Source: Dyella amyloliquefaciens (GTDB lineage Bacteria; Pseudomonadota; Gammaproteobacteria; Xanthomonadales; Rhodanobacteraceae). Taken from it: a stretch of 64,000 nucleotides of DNA. This document shows, piece by piece, positions 17,662-25,447 of this stretch (position 1 is the stretch's first letter; the number at the start of each line of letters is the position of its first letter). Where the stretch lies: assembly GCF_004296575.1 (NCBI RefSeq), contig NZ_SAYT01000005.1:620001-684000 (forward strand). The letters run 5' to 3'. The notes under the pieces are model-generated. The model was not told the DNA's origin. It did not search any database and saw nothing but the letters and a program-made list of their open reading frames with translations. A program made the translations under genes and the position numbers.

Positions 17662-18688
17662 CGACTTCGCCTTTGCGGATGATCTGCTGGAACTGCGCAT
17701 GTGTCAGCGGCAGGAAGCCCCAACGTGCAGCGGCATCAAGCCCGACGTCTTCAATCATGAATCCTCGCGTCACCCTTTTTTTCAGCGCGATATTGTATGT
17801 GAACCTAATTACGTGCGGGTACTTCTTCGCCGCCCAAAAATTGCGCAACTCCGCATCAGTAAAAACGCTGTATGGCCGACAGTAAGCCAAAAAGGCTTCG
17901 AGGTCAGGGAACGAGTGAATCGACCGGTACTCCTCCACGACACAAACTGAAGTGGCCACGGATCTGTAGTGCGCATGTCCGGCACCATCAGATGTCCGGT
18001 AGATCAGCAAGACGTCACCAGGCTCGAGCGCGGATAGGCCCGCCATCGCTGCCAAGTACACTTTGTGAATGCTATTCGTGTGCGAAACGTCCTCAACGAC
18101 GTCAGCATCTTCGTTATTTAGAATCGAATCTGGCAACAACCTTGTGTGCCACTGAGGATAAAGCGCAAGCAGCGCCACCTTATGCCCGTTGAGCGGAACT
18201 AAAGGGTAGCTGGCAGTGGGATTTACATATCCCGACCGCAAATCACGGACGAGCACCAACTCAGTGCCGTTCTGAGTGTGCTTCTCTGCCAGCGCTTTGA
18301 ATCCGTAACGCTCGAACAAAGCAATGAGAGATGTGTGAGTAGCGAAGACGGTTACATAGATTTCGTCGACCTGCTCGAAGAGCGCATGATCAAAAATTTT
18401 CTTGATGAAGCGCTCGCCGAGCTTTGTACCGTGAGCGTTGATCTTCAACGTACCGATCTTGATTCGACGACGCGCCGGCAGAGGAGGAACCACATCCCCC
18501 ACTTCGCCTTCTTCCACCTTCAGGTACAAGAATCCGTCTATTGCACCGCCATCACCCTCAAAAACGTAGGCGGCGTCTTCAGCCTTCTTAGCGAACCACG
18601 CCGGGAATTCGGCGTAATCGGCTTTGAGCGAATCAAAAAACGGATCGGCTAAATTGATGTCCTTGAACTTCCGCAGCTCCAAATTCAT
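17639..18688 (-). CDS. GNAT acetyltransferase fused to an EVE/PUA-like domain
   Basis: A 349-residue protein. The N-terminal 155 residues read as a GNAT domain (YVFEGDGGAIDGFLYLKVEEG as central strands, ARRRIKIGTLKINAHGTKLG with GERFIKKIFDHAL as acetyl-CoA segment, SLIALFERYGFKALAEK at the end). The C-terminal part (about 190-340) has features of an EVE/PUA-like domain (GDVLLIYRTSDGAGHAHYRS, ATSVCVVEEYR, HVIRFTYNIALKKRVTRG). It heads a two-gene unit with the overlapping ASCH gene. The combination of an acetyltransferase with two PUA-like domains suggests modification or recognition of RNA or a nucleotide, possibly as a toxin or defence module; no function is established. Confidence 0.75.
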   Translation of the reverse strand: MNLELRKFKDINLADPFFDSLKADYAEFPAWFAKKAEDAAYVFEGDGGAIDGFLYLKVEEGEVGDVVPPLPARRRIKIGTLKINAHGTKLGERFIKKIFDHALFEQVDEIYVTVFATHTSLIALFERYGFKALAEKHTQNGTELVLVRDLRSGYVNPTASYPLVPLNGHKVALLALYPQWHTRLLPDSILNNEDADVVEDVSHTNSIHKVYLAAMAGLSALEPGDVLLIYRTSDGAGHAHYRSVATSVCVVEEYRSIHSFPDLEAFLAYCRPYSVFTDAELRNFWAAKKYPHVIRFTYNIALKKRVTRGFMIEDVGLDAAARWGFLPLTHAQFQQIIRKGEVDESLIKH

Positions 18689-19268
18689 TACTCATCCTTG
18701 ATTTCCCCGTTCACTCATTGTGCCGCGACAGTTTGGTACCCGCCAGCACCCGCATATGACCTTGTTTGACGAGGCCGTAAGTCCGTTTTGTGGCCTCGGG
18801 AACCCTAGGAGGACATGCTGCCCCAGCCGCGCCGCGCATCGGCGTCCGCTACACCTACACGCGCAGGTGGGGGGTATCACTGTTGGGCCTGAAGCCGATA
18901 CCCCCAACGGTACCCCCAAAATCTACGGAGACTGGCGGCTTGTCGCGGACGCCTGCGAACACGAAATGTCGGAAAAGCGCTTCCTTGTCCTGATTTGCGG
19001 ACAATTGCGAACCGTCAGGAACCCGCCTGCTGCTTTTCGATCATCAGGAGCATGGGGCCGCCAACAGGGGGAAGTCAGGGGAACCAGGCCGGGTACGACC
19101 ACGAGGAGCATGCCCAGGCCTCTCCGGCCCGCCGAATGCGGCGCCGGAGCCTCCATTGTGCTCAAACCCGCGCCGCACTGCAGCAACCACGACGTTTCCT
19201 CACGCCCGACCGTGCTATACCGGCCCCGCATTTCCCTGACCATGCGTTGCCGCATGGGGAGCGAGGCC
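18689..19268. other. Islet right flank, non-coding
   Basis: About 580 bases without a supportable gene. It holds the right copy of the 26-bp direct repeat, an inverse-oriented GGGGGGTATCAC unit at 18869-18880 and return to high GC after about 19100. Open frames across it lack ribosome sites and recognisable domains. The promoter of the acetyltransferase/ASCH pair should lie at its left end. Confidence 0.5.
18894..18919 (+). repeat. Direct repeat, right copy
   Basis: GCCGATACCCCCAACG, then G in place of A, then TACCCCCAA. It matches the left copy at 15958-15983 in 25 of 26 bases and in the same orientation. The two enclose about 2.9 kb with four accessory genes. Confidence 0.8.
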
Positions 19269-19856
19269 ATGAAAGTTGCCATCGGGTTCAAGGCGCATTC
19301 GGGCTGGGCCGCCGCGGTGGCGGTGGCGCTGCAGGACGAGCATCCGCATCTGGTGGACCGGCGCCGGCTTTCCCTGGTCGACACCGAGATCGAAGCCTGG
19401 GCCAAGCAGCCCTATCACGCCGCCGAAGGCATGACCCCCAGCCGGGCCGAGGCCCTGGTGCAACGAGGCATCGCGGCGGCCCGGGAGGCCTCGGCCAGCA
19501 GCGTGACCCATTGGGTGCAGGAGCTACGCGAAGCAGGCCACGACATTGCCGGCGGCACCGTGCTCACCGGGCCACCGATGCCGGCCTGGACCACCACGCA
19601 GATCCTCGCCATGCACATCCGCATGCACCAGGCCGAGGGAAAGCTGTTTCCCGATGCACTGGCCGCCGCCGTGGCCGCCTGCGGCCTGCCCCTGGGCCTG
19701 ATTCCGGAACGGGCCCTGGATCAGCTGGAACCCTCCGCCTGCCCCTGGGCCGACGAGATTGCGAAGCTAGGCCGATGGGCGGGCCCACCCTGGGGCGCGG
19801 ACCAGAAACACGCCACCATGGCTGCACTGGTCATTTTTGGCGCCCGGCTGCACTGA
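19269..19856 (+). CDS. Hypothetical protein, 195 aa
   Basis: Soluble alpha/beta-looking protein beginning MKVAIGFKAHSGWAAAVAVA and containing TPSRAEALVQRGIAAAREAS, a central hydrophobic part, and PWADEIAKLGRWAGPPWGAD near the end. It has no signal peptide or membrane helix and no family that I recognise with certainty. The opening strand followed by a helix resembles a nucleotide-binding start, but no key residues can be named. GC and codon use match the chromosome rather than the adjoining islet. The ATG at 19269 follows GCGAGGCC; upstream frame extension is unsupported. Confidence 0.7.
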   Translation: MKVAIGFKAHSGWAAAVAVALQDEHPHLVDRRRLSLVDTEIEAWAKQPYHAAEGMTPSRAEALVQRGIAAAREASASSVTHWVQELREAGHDIAGGTVLTGPPMPAWTTTQILAMHIRMHQAEGKLFPDALAAAVAACGLPLGLIPERALDQLEPSACPWADEIAKLGRWAGPPWGADQKHATMAALVIFGARLH

Positions 19857-19936
19857 AAAGGTAAGCCCCAACCCTTCACAACTCGGCAATCTTGCGCGCG
19901 CATACTGCCTTTCCGCCGGAACAGGGAGGAAACACG

Positions 19937-20221
19937 ATGCACGTCATCGCCGAACTGGAACAACGTCTGCGCGATTCGCGCCACCTGATGGCGCTGGAGA
20001 AGGAACACCTGCGCCGTGTGCGCGAGGCTGGCCTGGACAGCTCGGACGCGGAGTGGCTGCTGGAACTGCGCCAGCGCTACATCGAGCGCCTGGAAAAACG
20101 CCAGGATCACATCGTGACGCGACGCGTGGTCGCCCACGCCAATGCCAACGTGCCCATATCCACCGTCAGCGGTGAAGAGTTGCCGGTCGCGCAGACCCGG
20201 CCCGGGCACGCGCTGCCCTGA
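19937..20221 (+). CDS. Small hypothetical protein, 94 aa
   Basis: Charged, mainly helical protein (coiled-coil-like MHVIAELEQRLRDSRHLM, then LEKEHLRRVREAGL and LLELRQRYIERLEKRQ), with a short non-helical tail. It has no membrane segment or known motif. The start is clear, with GGGAGGAAA five bases upstream of the ATG. It lies about 80 bases downstream of the 195-aa gene on the same strand and may be co-transcribed. Confidence 0.7.
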   Translation: MHVIAELEQRLRDSRHLMALEKEHLRRVREAGLDSSDAEWLLELRQRYIERLEKRQDHIVTRRVVAHANANVPISTVSGEELPVAQTRPGHALP

Positions 20222-20248
20222 AACTCCGTATCGCCCGGCGCCGCTCCG

Positions 20249-21385
20249 CTAGCGGAACAGACGCCCGGGATTGAGCATGTCAGCACTGATACCCGCTGCC
20301 TGCAGGTGCGCCGGCAGCGGGCGTCCCAGAGCGAGATGGGCACAGGCCTCGCCCATCGCGGCGGATGTCTGGATGCCATAGCCACCCTGTGCCGCCACCC
20401 AGAAGAAATCGCTGCTGCCAGGCGCGAAGCCGCCCACCAGGTCGCCGTCGGCCACGAACGAACGCAGGCCCGCCCAGGTGCGCGTGGGGCGCCGGATGGT
20501 CATGGTGGTGGCTTCCTCGATGCGGTGGATGCCCATCGCGATATCGAGTTCTTCCGGCTGTACGTCGTGGGGCAACACCAGATCGGCATTGGCCGGGCAG
20601 CCCATCAATAGGCCGGCATCGGGCTTGAAGTAGAAGGCCTCCTCCACGTCCATCACGAACGGCCAGTGCGCGGTATCCATCTGCGACGGCGGCTCGAACA
20701 GGAAGGCCGAGCGGCGCCGGGGCTGGATGCCGATGGGCGCCACGCCCGCCAGTGCGGCCACTTCGTCCACCCACGCGCCGGCAGCATTGACCAGCAGCGG
20801 CGCGCGGAAGGATTCCTCGCCCGCATCCACGAACCAATGGCCCGGGCCATGCTCGATCGTGCGAATGCCCACGTTGAAGCGAAGCTTGCCGCCCCGCGCG
20901 CGCAGCCCGCGCAGGAAGCCCTGGTGCAATTCGTTGACGTCGATGTCCGCGGAACCCGGCTCGGACAGGCCGATCTCCGCTGCCTCCGGACGCAATACCG
21001 GCACCCTGCTCCGCAACCACGCTCCATCAACCATGCGCACGCCATCGCCGAGCGGAGCCATCTCCTCGTACATCGCGTGCACCGCCTCGGCCTGATCGCC
21101 ATTGCCGATGATCACGGTGCCACGCGGCGTCAGGATCGGATGATTGGCGAAGCCTTCCGGCGGACGCTCCAGGAACGGGCGCGTGGCACGCGTCAGTGCA
21201 CGTACCTGGGCCGAGCCATAGGTTTCCGAAAACAGCGCGGCCGAGCGCCCGGTGGAATGCACGCCCGCATGCTGCTCGCGCTCCAGCACCACCACGCGCG
21301 CATGGGGCGCCATGAAATAGGCCACCGAGGCGCCGGCCATGCCGGCACCGATGACGATGACATCCGCGTCCGTAATCGTACTCAT
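20249..21385 (-). CDS. FAD-dependent oxidoreductase of the DAO (D-amino acid/glycine oxidase) family
   Basis: A 378-residue flavoenzyme. The N-terminal dinucleotide motif is DVIVIGAGMAGASVAYF at 8-24, the family HSTGRSAALF segment follows at about 43-52, and LLVNAAGAWVDEVAALAG is the second FAD contact. The C-terminal FAD part includes FFWVAAQGGYGIQTSAAMGE. Members oxidise amine groups of amino acids. Here it is the last gene of a seven-gene leftward operon rich in peptidoglycan-peptide enzymes, so a D-amino-acid or imino-acid substrate is plausible but inferred. Its ATG overlaps the preceding symporter stop by four bases. Confidence 0.87.
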   Translation of the reverse strand: MSTITDADVIVIGAGMAGASVAYFMAPHARVVVLEREQHAGVHSTGRSAALFSETYGSAQVRALTRATRPFLERPPEGFANHPILTPRGTVIIGNGDQAEAVHAMYEEMAPLGDGVRMVDGAWLRSRVPVLRPEAAEIGLSEPGSADIDVNELHQGFLRGLRARGGKLRFNVGIRTIEHGPGHWFVDAGEESFRAPLLVNAAGAWVDEVAALAGVAPIGIQPRRRSAFLFEPPSQMDTAHWPFVMDVEEAFYFKPDAGLLMGCPANADLVLPHDVQPEELDIAMGIHRIEEATTMTIRRPTRTWAGLRSFVADGDLVGGFAPGSSDFFWVAAQGGYGIQTSAAMGEACAHLALGRPLPAHLQAAGISADMLNPGRLFR

Positions 21386-22623
21386 GCAGTTTCTTCAGCA
21401 GATTGACGCGCCACCACGCTGGTGGCGGTAAGGTCGGCAGTCACATTGCCCAGCGTGGCCAATGCATCGGGCAACGCATCGACAGCGAGCATCAGGCCCA
21501 GCGGGCCCACGGGCACACCCATCGCCTGCGCCACCGGCAAGTTGGTCGCCATGAAACTCACGGCGCCCGGCAGACCCACCGAGCCAAGACTGATCACGAC
21601 AGCGAGCAACGCCGCCGCGACAAGCTGGGCTGCACCCACGTCGATGCCATAGGCCCAGGCGATGAAGCAGGCCGACACCACGTACTGCACCGGGCTGGTC
21701 AAGCGGAACAGGCTCACGGCCATCGGCAGCACCAGCGCGTTGACCTGCGAGGGATAGCCGAGGCGACGCTCCGCGCTTTCGAGCATGGCCGGCAACGAAG
21801 CGAGCGACGACTGCGTGCTGGCTGCCACGATCTGCGCGGGCACCAGCGCCGGCACGAACCGACGCCATGTCTCGCCGCCCCACAGCACGGCCACCGGCAG
21901 CATCAGCAAGGTCACCGCCAGATACAGCAGGCACTCCACCAGCACATAGATGCCCAGCGCACTGAGCATGTGCAGCCCGGCCCGGGCACACACGGCGAGG
22001 ATCAGCGCGAACACGCCCAGCGGCGCCACCCACAGCACCCAGCGCACGATCACGATCATGGTGTCGGCGATGGCCTGGAAGAAATGGATCACCAGCTGGC
22101 GCCGCTCGGCATCGATGCGTGTGAGGCCGAAACCAAAGAACAGTGCGAACACCACCAGCGGCAGCATCGCACTCTGCGCCGCGGACATGATCGCGTTGGA
22201 AGGCACGATGCCGTTGAACCATTCCGCCCAACCCACGCCGGTGGTTGCCGGTGCTGCATGCGTGGCGACCGCGCTTTCCAGCGCACGGGTCAATTCGTCG
22301 TTGTGCGAGAACAGCGAGAACAGGCGGGGGGCCGCCGCCGCCGCGAACAACGCGCCGCCGACCAGGATCAGGATGAACGCCACGATGGCGCGCCGCGCGA
22401 TGCGCCCCGAGGCTGCCGCATCGCTGGCCGTATTCACGCCGACCACCACCAGCGCGAACACCAGCGGCACCACCGTCATCTGCAATGCGTTGAGCCACAG
22501 GCGTCCTAACGGCTGCACGGCATCCGCCACCTGCGCCGCATGGTCGGGCTGCCACGCCGCCAGCGCCAGGCCACCCATGGCGCCCAGCGCAAGACCGATC
22601 AGTACCCTCGTCGTGGCGCTCAA
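21382..22623 (-). CDS. Dicarboxylate/amino acid:cation symporter (DAACS family)
   Basis: A 413-residue secondary transporter with about eight helices plus re-entrant loops. Family signatures are ALQMTVVPLVFALVVVGV near residue 50, AASTQSSLASLPAMLES (the serine-rich hairpin) near 275, and LPGAVSFMATNLPVAQAMG with the conserved Asp-rich helix LAVDALPDALATLGNVTAD. GltP/GltT relatives take up glutamate, aspartate or C4-dicarboxylates with H+ or Na+. The start is inferred as a TTG at 22623 overlapping the preceding stop as TTGA, since helix 1 begins at codon 7. The operon context suggests uptake of glutamate or D-amino acids from murein. Confidence 0.88.
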   Translation of the reverse strand: MSATTRVLIGLALGAMGGLALAAWQPDHAAQVADAVQPLGRLWLNALQMTVVPLVFALVVVGVNTASDAAASGRIARRAIVAFILILVGGALFAAAAAPRLFSLFSHNDELTRALESAVATHAAPATTGVGWAEWFNGIVPSNAIMSAAQSAMLPLVVFALFFGFGLTRIDAERRQLVIHFFQAIADTMIVIVRWVLWVAPLGVFALILAVCARAGLHMLSALGIYVLVECLLYLAVTLLMLPVAVLWGGETWRRFVPALVPAQIVAASTQSSLASLPAMLESAERRLGYPSQVNALVLPMAVSLFRLTSPVQYVVSACFIAWAYGIDVGAAQLVAAALLAVVISLGSVGLPGAVSFMATNLPVAQAMGVPVGPLGLMLAVDALPDALATLGNVTADLTATSVVARQSAEETA

Positions 22624-23411
22624 GGTTGCTTGCCCGGCGCGGGCAGATGCCAGGTCGCAGCAAGCCGCCGATAGGCGTCCTGCGGCAACAGCACGAACAC
22701 CGGGTGGTCCTCGGGCTTGAGCCACGCCAGCAATCCACGCATGGCGGACTCGGGCATCGCCGTGCAGCCAGCCGTGGCATCGGTGGGCGACTTCCACAGG
22801 TGGGCGAAGATGCAACTGCCACCGCCCGTCTTGCCCTGCGGGTTCTGCTCGATCACGAAACCCAGTTTGTAGCGCTGGTCGCCATCCAGGTGCAGGTCGC
22901 GACGCATCGGTTCGCTGGAACCGGCCACCGCCTTTTCGCCGACCTTCTTCGCATCGACGATCTGGTTGTAATACGGCGAGCCATCCACGTCGACGCACCA
23001 GTCGCTCATCTGCATCGCCTGGTAAGGCATGCGGGTGTCGGCGTGATCGGCATAACCGAATACCTGCCCGATGCGAAATACACCGGCCGCGGCGCGACCA
23101 TCGCCCTCATGCTTCTGCGGGCCATCGGATTGCGGTCCGCTGAGCCCCACTCCCCACGCGGCACCCGCGCGACCGACGGTGACGTCCTGTGCCTCGCCCG
23201 CCGGCTTCCACACATTGCCGTCGCGCTCATAAGCACGCAACACGCCATGGTCGGCGCTCCAGTCCGGCGTCACCACCAGCACCATCTGCGTCGAGCTTTG
23301 CCAGGCGGCGTCGGCCTGCGCAGCGGTAGCCTGTCCGGCAACACAGGTCGCGGCACCGACGCCCAGTACGAACAGGGCGTGAAGTAGGGAATGGCGATGC
23401 ACAGGCTTCAT
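22620..23411 (-). CDS. Exported L,D-transpeptidase-like (YkuD-type) protein
   Basis: A 263-residue protein with a cleavable signal (LLHALFVLGVGAATCVAG, cut near ATAAQA). It resembles the L,D-transpeptidase catalytic domain in its YafK-like variant. The presumed catalytic pair is H204 and C216 (CIFAHLWKSPTDATAGCTAM), with GVFRIGQVFGY and the YKLGFVIEQN strand upstream. In the classic motif SHGC precedes Asn/Arg; here it is AGC, so activity as transpeptidase versus carboxypeptidase is uncertain. It would act on murein stem peptides in the periplasm. It lies 26 bases after the RpiR-type gene in the same operon. Confidence 0.85.
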   Translation of the reverse strand: MKPVHRHSLLHALFVLGVGAATCVAGQATAAQADAAWQSSTQMVLVVTPDWSADHGVLRAYERDGNVWKPAGEAQDVTVGRAGAAWGVGLSGPQSDGPQKHEGDGRAAAGVFRIGQVFGYADHADTRMPYQAMQMSDWCVDVDGSPYYNQIVDAKKVGEKAVAGSSEPMRRDLHLDGDQRYKLGFVIEQNPQGKTGGGSCIFAHLWKSPTDATAGCTAMPESAMRGLLAWLKPEDHPVFVLLPQDAYRRLAATWHLPAPGKQP

Positions 23412-23437
23412 GGGACTCCGGACTCGATACGAAGTGA

Positions 23438-24295
23438 CTACGATTCCAGCACCTGCTGGACGCGCTCCAGGTTCGCCAGCAACTGCACGTGACGCTGCTC
23501 GTCGCCTTCGCACAACTGCACGAACACACGGTCGAGCAGATGCTGCAACGCTGACTGGTACAGCACGGGCTGGAAATACGGTCGATCGTCGTGCGCCGAT
23601 ACCAGCAGCGCGAGATCGGCCAGCGCACGCAACGGATTGGACGTGTGGCGCGTGACCGTGATCAGCAGGCCGCGGCGCTCGCGGAAGAACCGCCCGATCT
23701 TGCACAGCGCCGGATGGCTGCCCTGCTCGGAAAACACCAGCAGCACATCCCCTTCGCCCGCGGCGGACACGCTCGCTGCCATGCGCGGCGCGTCGAAGTT
23801 GTGCACGCTCGGGATGCCCAGCAGCGACAGGCGCAACGCAAAGCTGCGCGCATAGATGTCGTCATCGCCCAGGCCGATCATGAATACCTTGCCCTTGCAT
23901 CCCGCCGCGGCAATGGCATCGGCCACGGCCTGCAGGGTTTCGGGCGGGTTGATCAGGCGGGTCTCTTCTTCCGCCTCGGACTTGCGGCGCCACAAGTGGG
24001 TCGCGCGCAGATCATGCTCGCCTCCATCCGCTTCTGGCGACACCTCCGTGGCGTCACCGTTGTCGGCGCGTGCGATCGCCTCGCCCACGGAGTACTTGAG
24101 GTCGGGATAGCCCTTGAAACCAAGCTTTTGGGTGAACTTCACCACGCTGGACTGGCTGATGCCCAGCGCATTGGCCAGCTGCTGCGAGGAGTAGTCGCGC
24201 AGCAGCTGGGCGTTTTCCAGGATGAAGTCGGCGATGCGCCGCTCGACCGCCGACATCTGGTCGCGTTCGGAGCGGATTTTCACCAGCGGTGACAT
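23438..24295 (-). CDS. RpiR/MurR-family transcriptional regulator
   Basis: A 285-residue regulator. Residues 1-77 are an HTH_6 domain (MSAVERRIADFILENA, LANALGISQSSVVKFTQKLG, FKGYPDLKYSVGEA), and residues 120-260 a SIS sugar-phosphate-binding domain (GKVFMIGLGDDDIYARSFAL, LLVFSEQGSHPALCKI, LLITVTRH). The family includes MurR, which senses N-acetylmuramate 6-phosphate. Placement inside a murein-peptide operon makes it the likely local regulator. The ATG at 24295 is one base past the epimerase stop; an in-frame start at 24322 would add nine residues inside the upstream gene and is less likely. Confidence 0.9.
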   Translation of the reverse strand: MSPLVKIRSERDQMSAVERRIADFILENAQLLRDYSSQQLANALGISQSSVVKFTQKLGFKGYPDLKYSVGEAIARADNGDATEVSPEADGGEHDLRATHLWRRKSEAEEETRLINPPETLQAVADAIAAAGCKGKVFMIGLGDDDIYARSFALRLSLLGIPSVHNFDAPRMAASVSAAGEGDVLLVFSEQGSHPALCKIGRFFRERRGLLITVTRHTSNPLRALADLALLVSAHDDRPYFQPVLYQSALQHLLDRVFVQLCEGDEQRHVQLLANLERVQQVLES

Positions 24296-24296
24296 A

Positions 24297-25394
24297 TCAG
24301 TCGGGCAACCTTTCCAGGCCACGGATCTCCCGGATTCCCAATCCGGGCGCCTCGGTGACCGAGATCTCCGACTCGTTGAAGATCACGCCCCCGTCAATGG
24401 GGTTGTACTGGCACAGCGAGGGGCCGTCCAGATCCACCTTGGTGATCACCGCCGACTTGGCCACCGCCACGTGCACCGCGGCCGCCACGCTGATGCTGGT
24501 TTCCAGCATGCAACCAATCATGCACTCCACGCCGTACATCGCGGCGATGTCCGCGATGCGGATGGCGTTGGATATGCCACCGGTCTTCATCAGCTTGATG
24601 TTGATGATGTCGGCGGCGCGCATCTGGATCAGGTCGATCACTTCCATCGGACCGAACACGCTTTCGTCGGCCATGATCGGCGTATGCACGCGCTCGGTGA
24701 CGTAGCGCATGCCTTCCAGGTCGCGCGCCTTCACCGGCTGCTCCACCAGTTCCAGCCGAACCCCTGCATCTTCCAGCGTCTGCAACGCATAGACGGCCTG
24801 CTTGGCGGTCCAGCCCTGGTTGGCGTCCAGGCGCAGCAGCGCGCGGTTCTGCACCGCGGCGTAGATGGCCTTGACGCGCTCGATGTCGACGCCGATGTCC
24901 TTGCCCACCTTGATCTTCAGCGACTCGAAGCCACGCTCCACCGCACTGACCGAATCGGCCACCATCTTGTCGATGTAGTCCACGCTGATAGTGATGTCGG
25001 TGGTGATCACCGGATCGCCACCGCCCAGCAATTTGTAAAGCGGCGCGTTGTACAACTGGCCCCACAGGTCGTAGAGGGCGATTTCCACCGCGGCCTTGGC
25101 GCTGGTGTTCTTTTCCATCGAGCTCTGCACCAGCTGGGTGAGCCGGTTGAGGTCGGCGATGTCCTGGCCCATCAGGCGCGGTGCGATGTAATGGCGGATC
25201 GCATCGACGATCGACCCATGCGTGTCACCGGTGATCACGGCCGTGGCCGGCGCTTCGCCGTAGCCCACGTGGCCGGTGTCGGTGTGCACCATCACCACGA
25301 TGTCTTCGACCGTACCTACGGTGCGCAGCGCCGTCTTGAACGGCGTCTTCAAGGGCACCCGCAGCATGCCGAACTGGATGTCGGTGATCTTCAT
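24297..25394 (-). CDS. Dipeptide epimerase (L-Ala-D/L-Glu epimerase type, enolase superfamily)
   Basis: A 365-residue enzyme expected to convert L-Ala-D-Glu to L-Ala-L-Glu in the cytoplasm so that murein dipeptide can be hydrolysed and used. The acid/base lysines are K162 within KIKVG (residues 160-164) and K267 (INIKLMKTGG). The metal ligands are D190, E218 and D243 (RLDANQGW, LVEQP, MADES). D321 and D323 (KVDLDGP) match the pair that binds the dipeptide amino group in Bacillus AEE. It follows the NlpC/P60 gene in the operon. A TGATG coupling start at 25448 would add 18 poorly conserved residues; 25394 is preferred. Confidence 0.93.
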   Translation of the reverse strand: MKITDIQFGMLRVPLKTPFKTALRTVGTVEDIVVMVHTDTGHVGYGEAPATAVITGDTHGSIVDAIRHYIAPRLMGQDIADLNRLTQLVQSSMEKNTSAKAAVEIALYDLWGQLYNAPLYKLLGGGDPVITTDITISVDYIDKMVADSVSAVERGFESLKIKVGKDIGVDIERVKAIYAAVQNRALLRLDANQGWTAKQAVYALQTLEDAGVRLELVEQPVKARDLEGMRYVTERVHTPIMADESVFGPMEVIDLIQMRAADIINIKLMKTGGISNAIRIADIAAMYGVECMIGCMLETSISVAAAVHVAVAKSAVITKVDLDGPSLCQYNPIDGGVIFNESEISVTEAPGLGIREIRGLERLPD

Positions 25395-25447
25395 GACGCT
25401 CGGAGGCTTCCTGTCTTCGAAAGGGAGAATGGGGTTGGCGGCGGCCA

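Noticed and set aside
15895-18920. Prophage or complete integrative element
   Set aside because: No integrase, excisionase, structural or replication genes are present and no tRNA target is next to it; it is only an islet with repeats.
18720-19268. Upstream extension of the 195-aa gene to 18720
   Set aside because: It runs through the direct repeat and low-coding sequence; the ATG at 19269 gives the only credible start.
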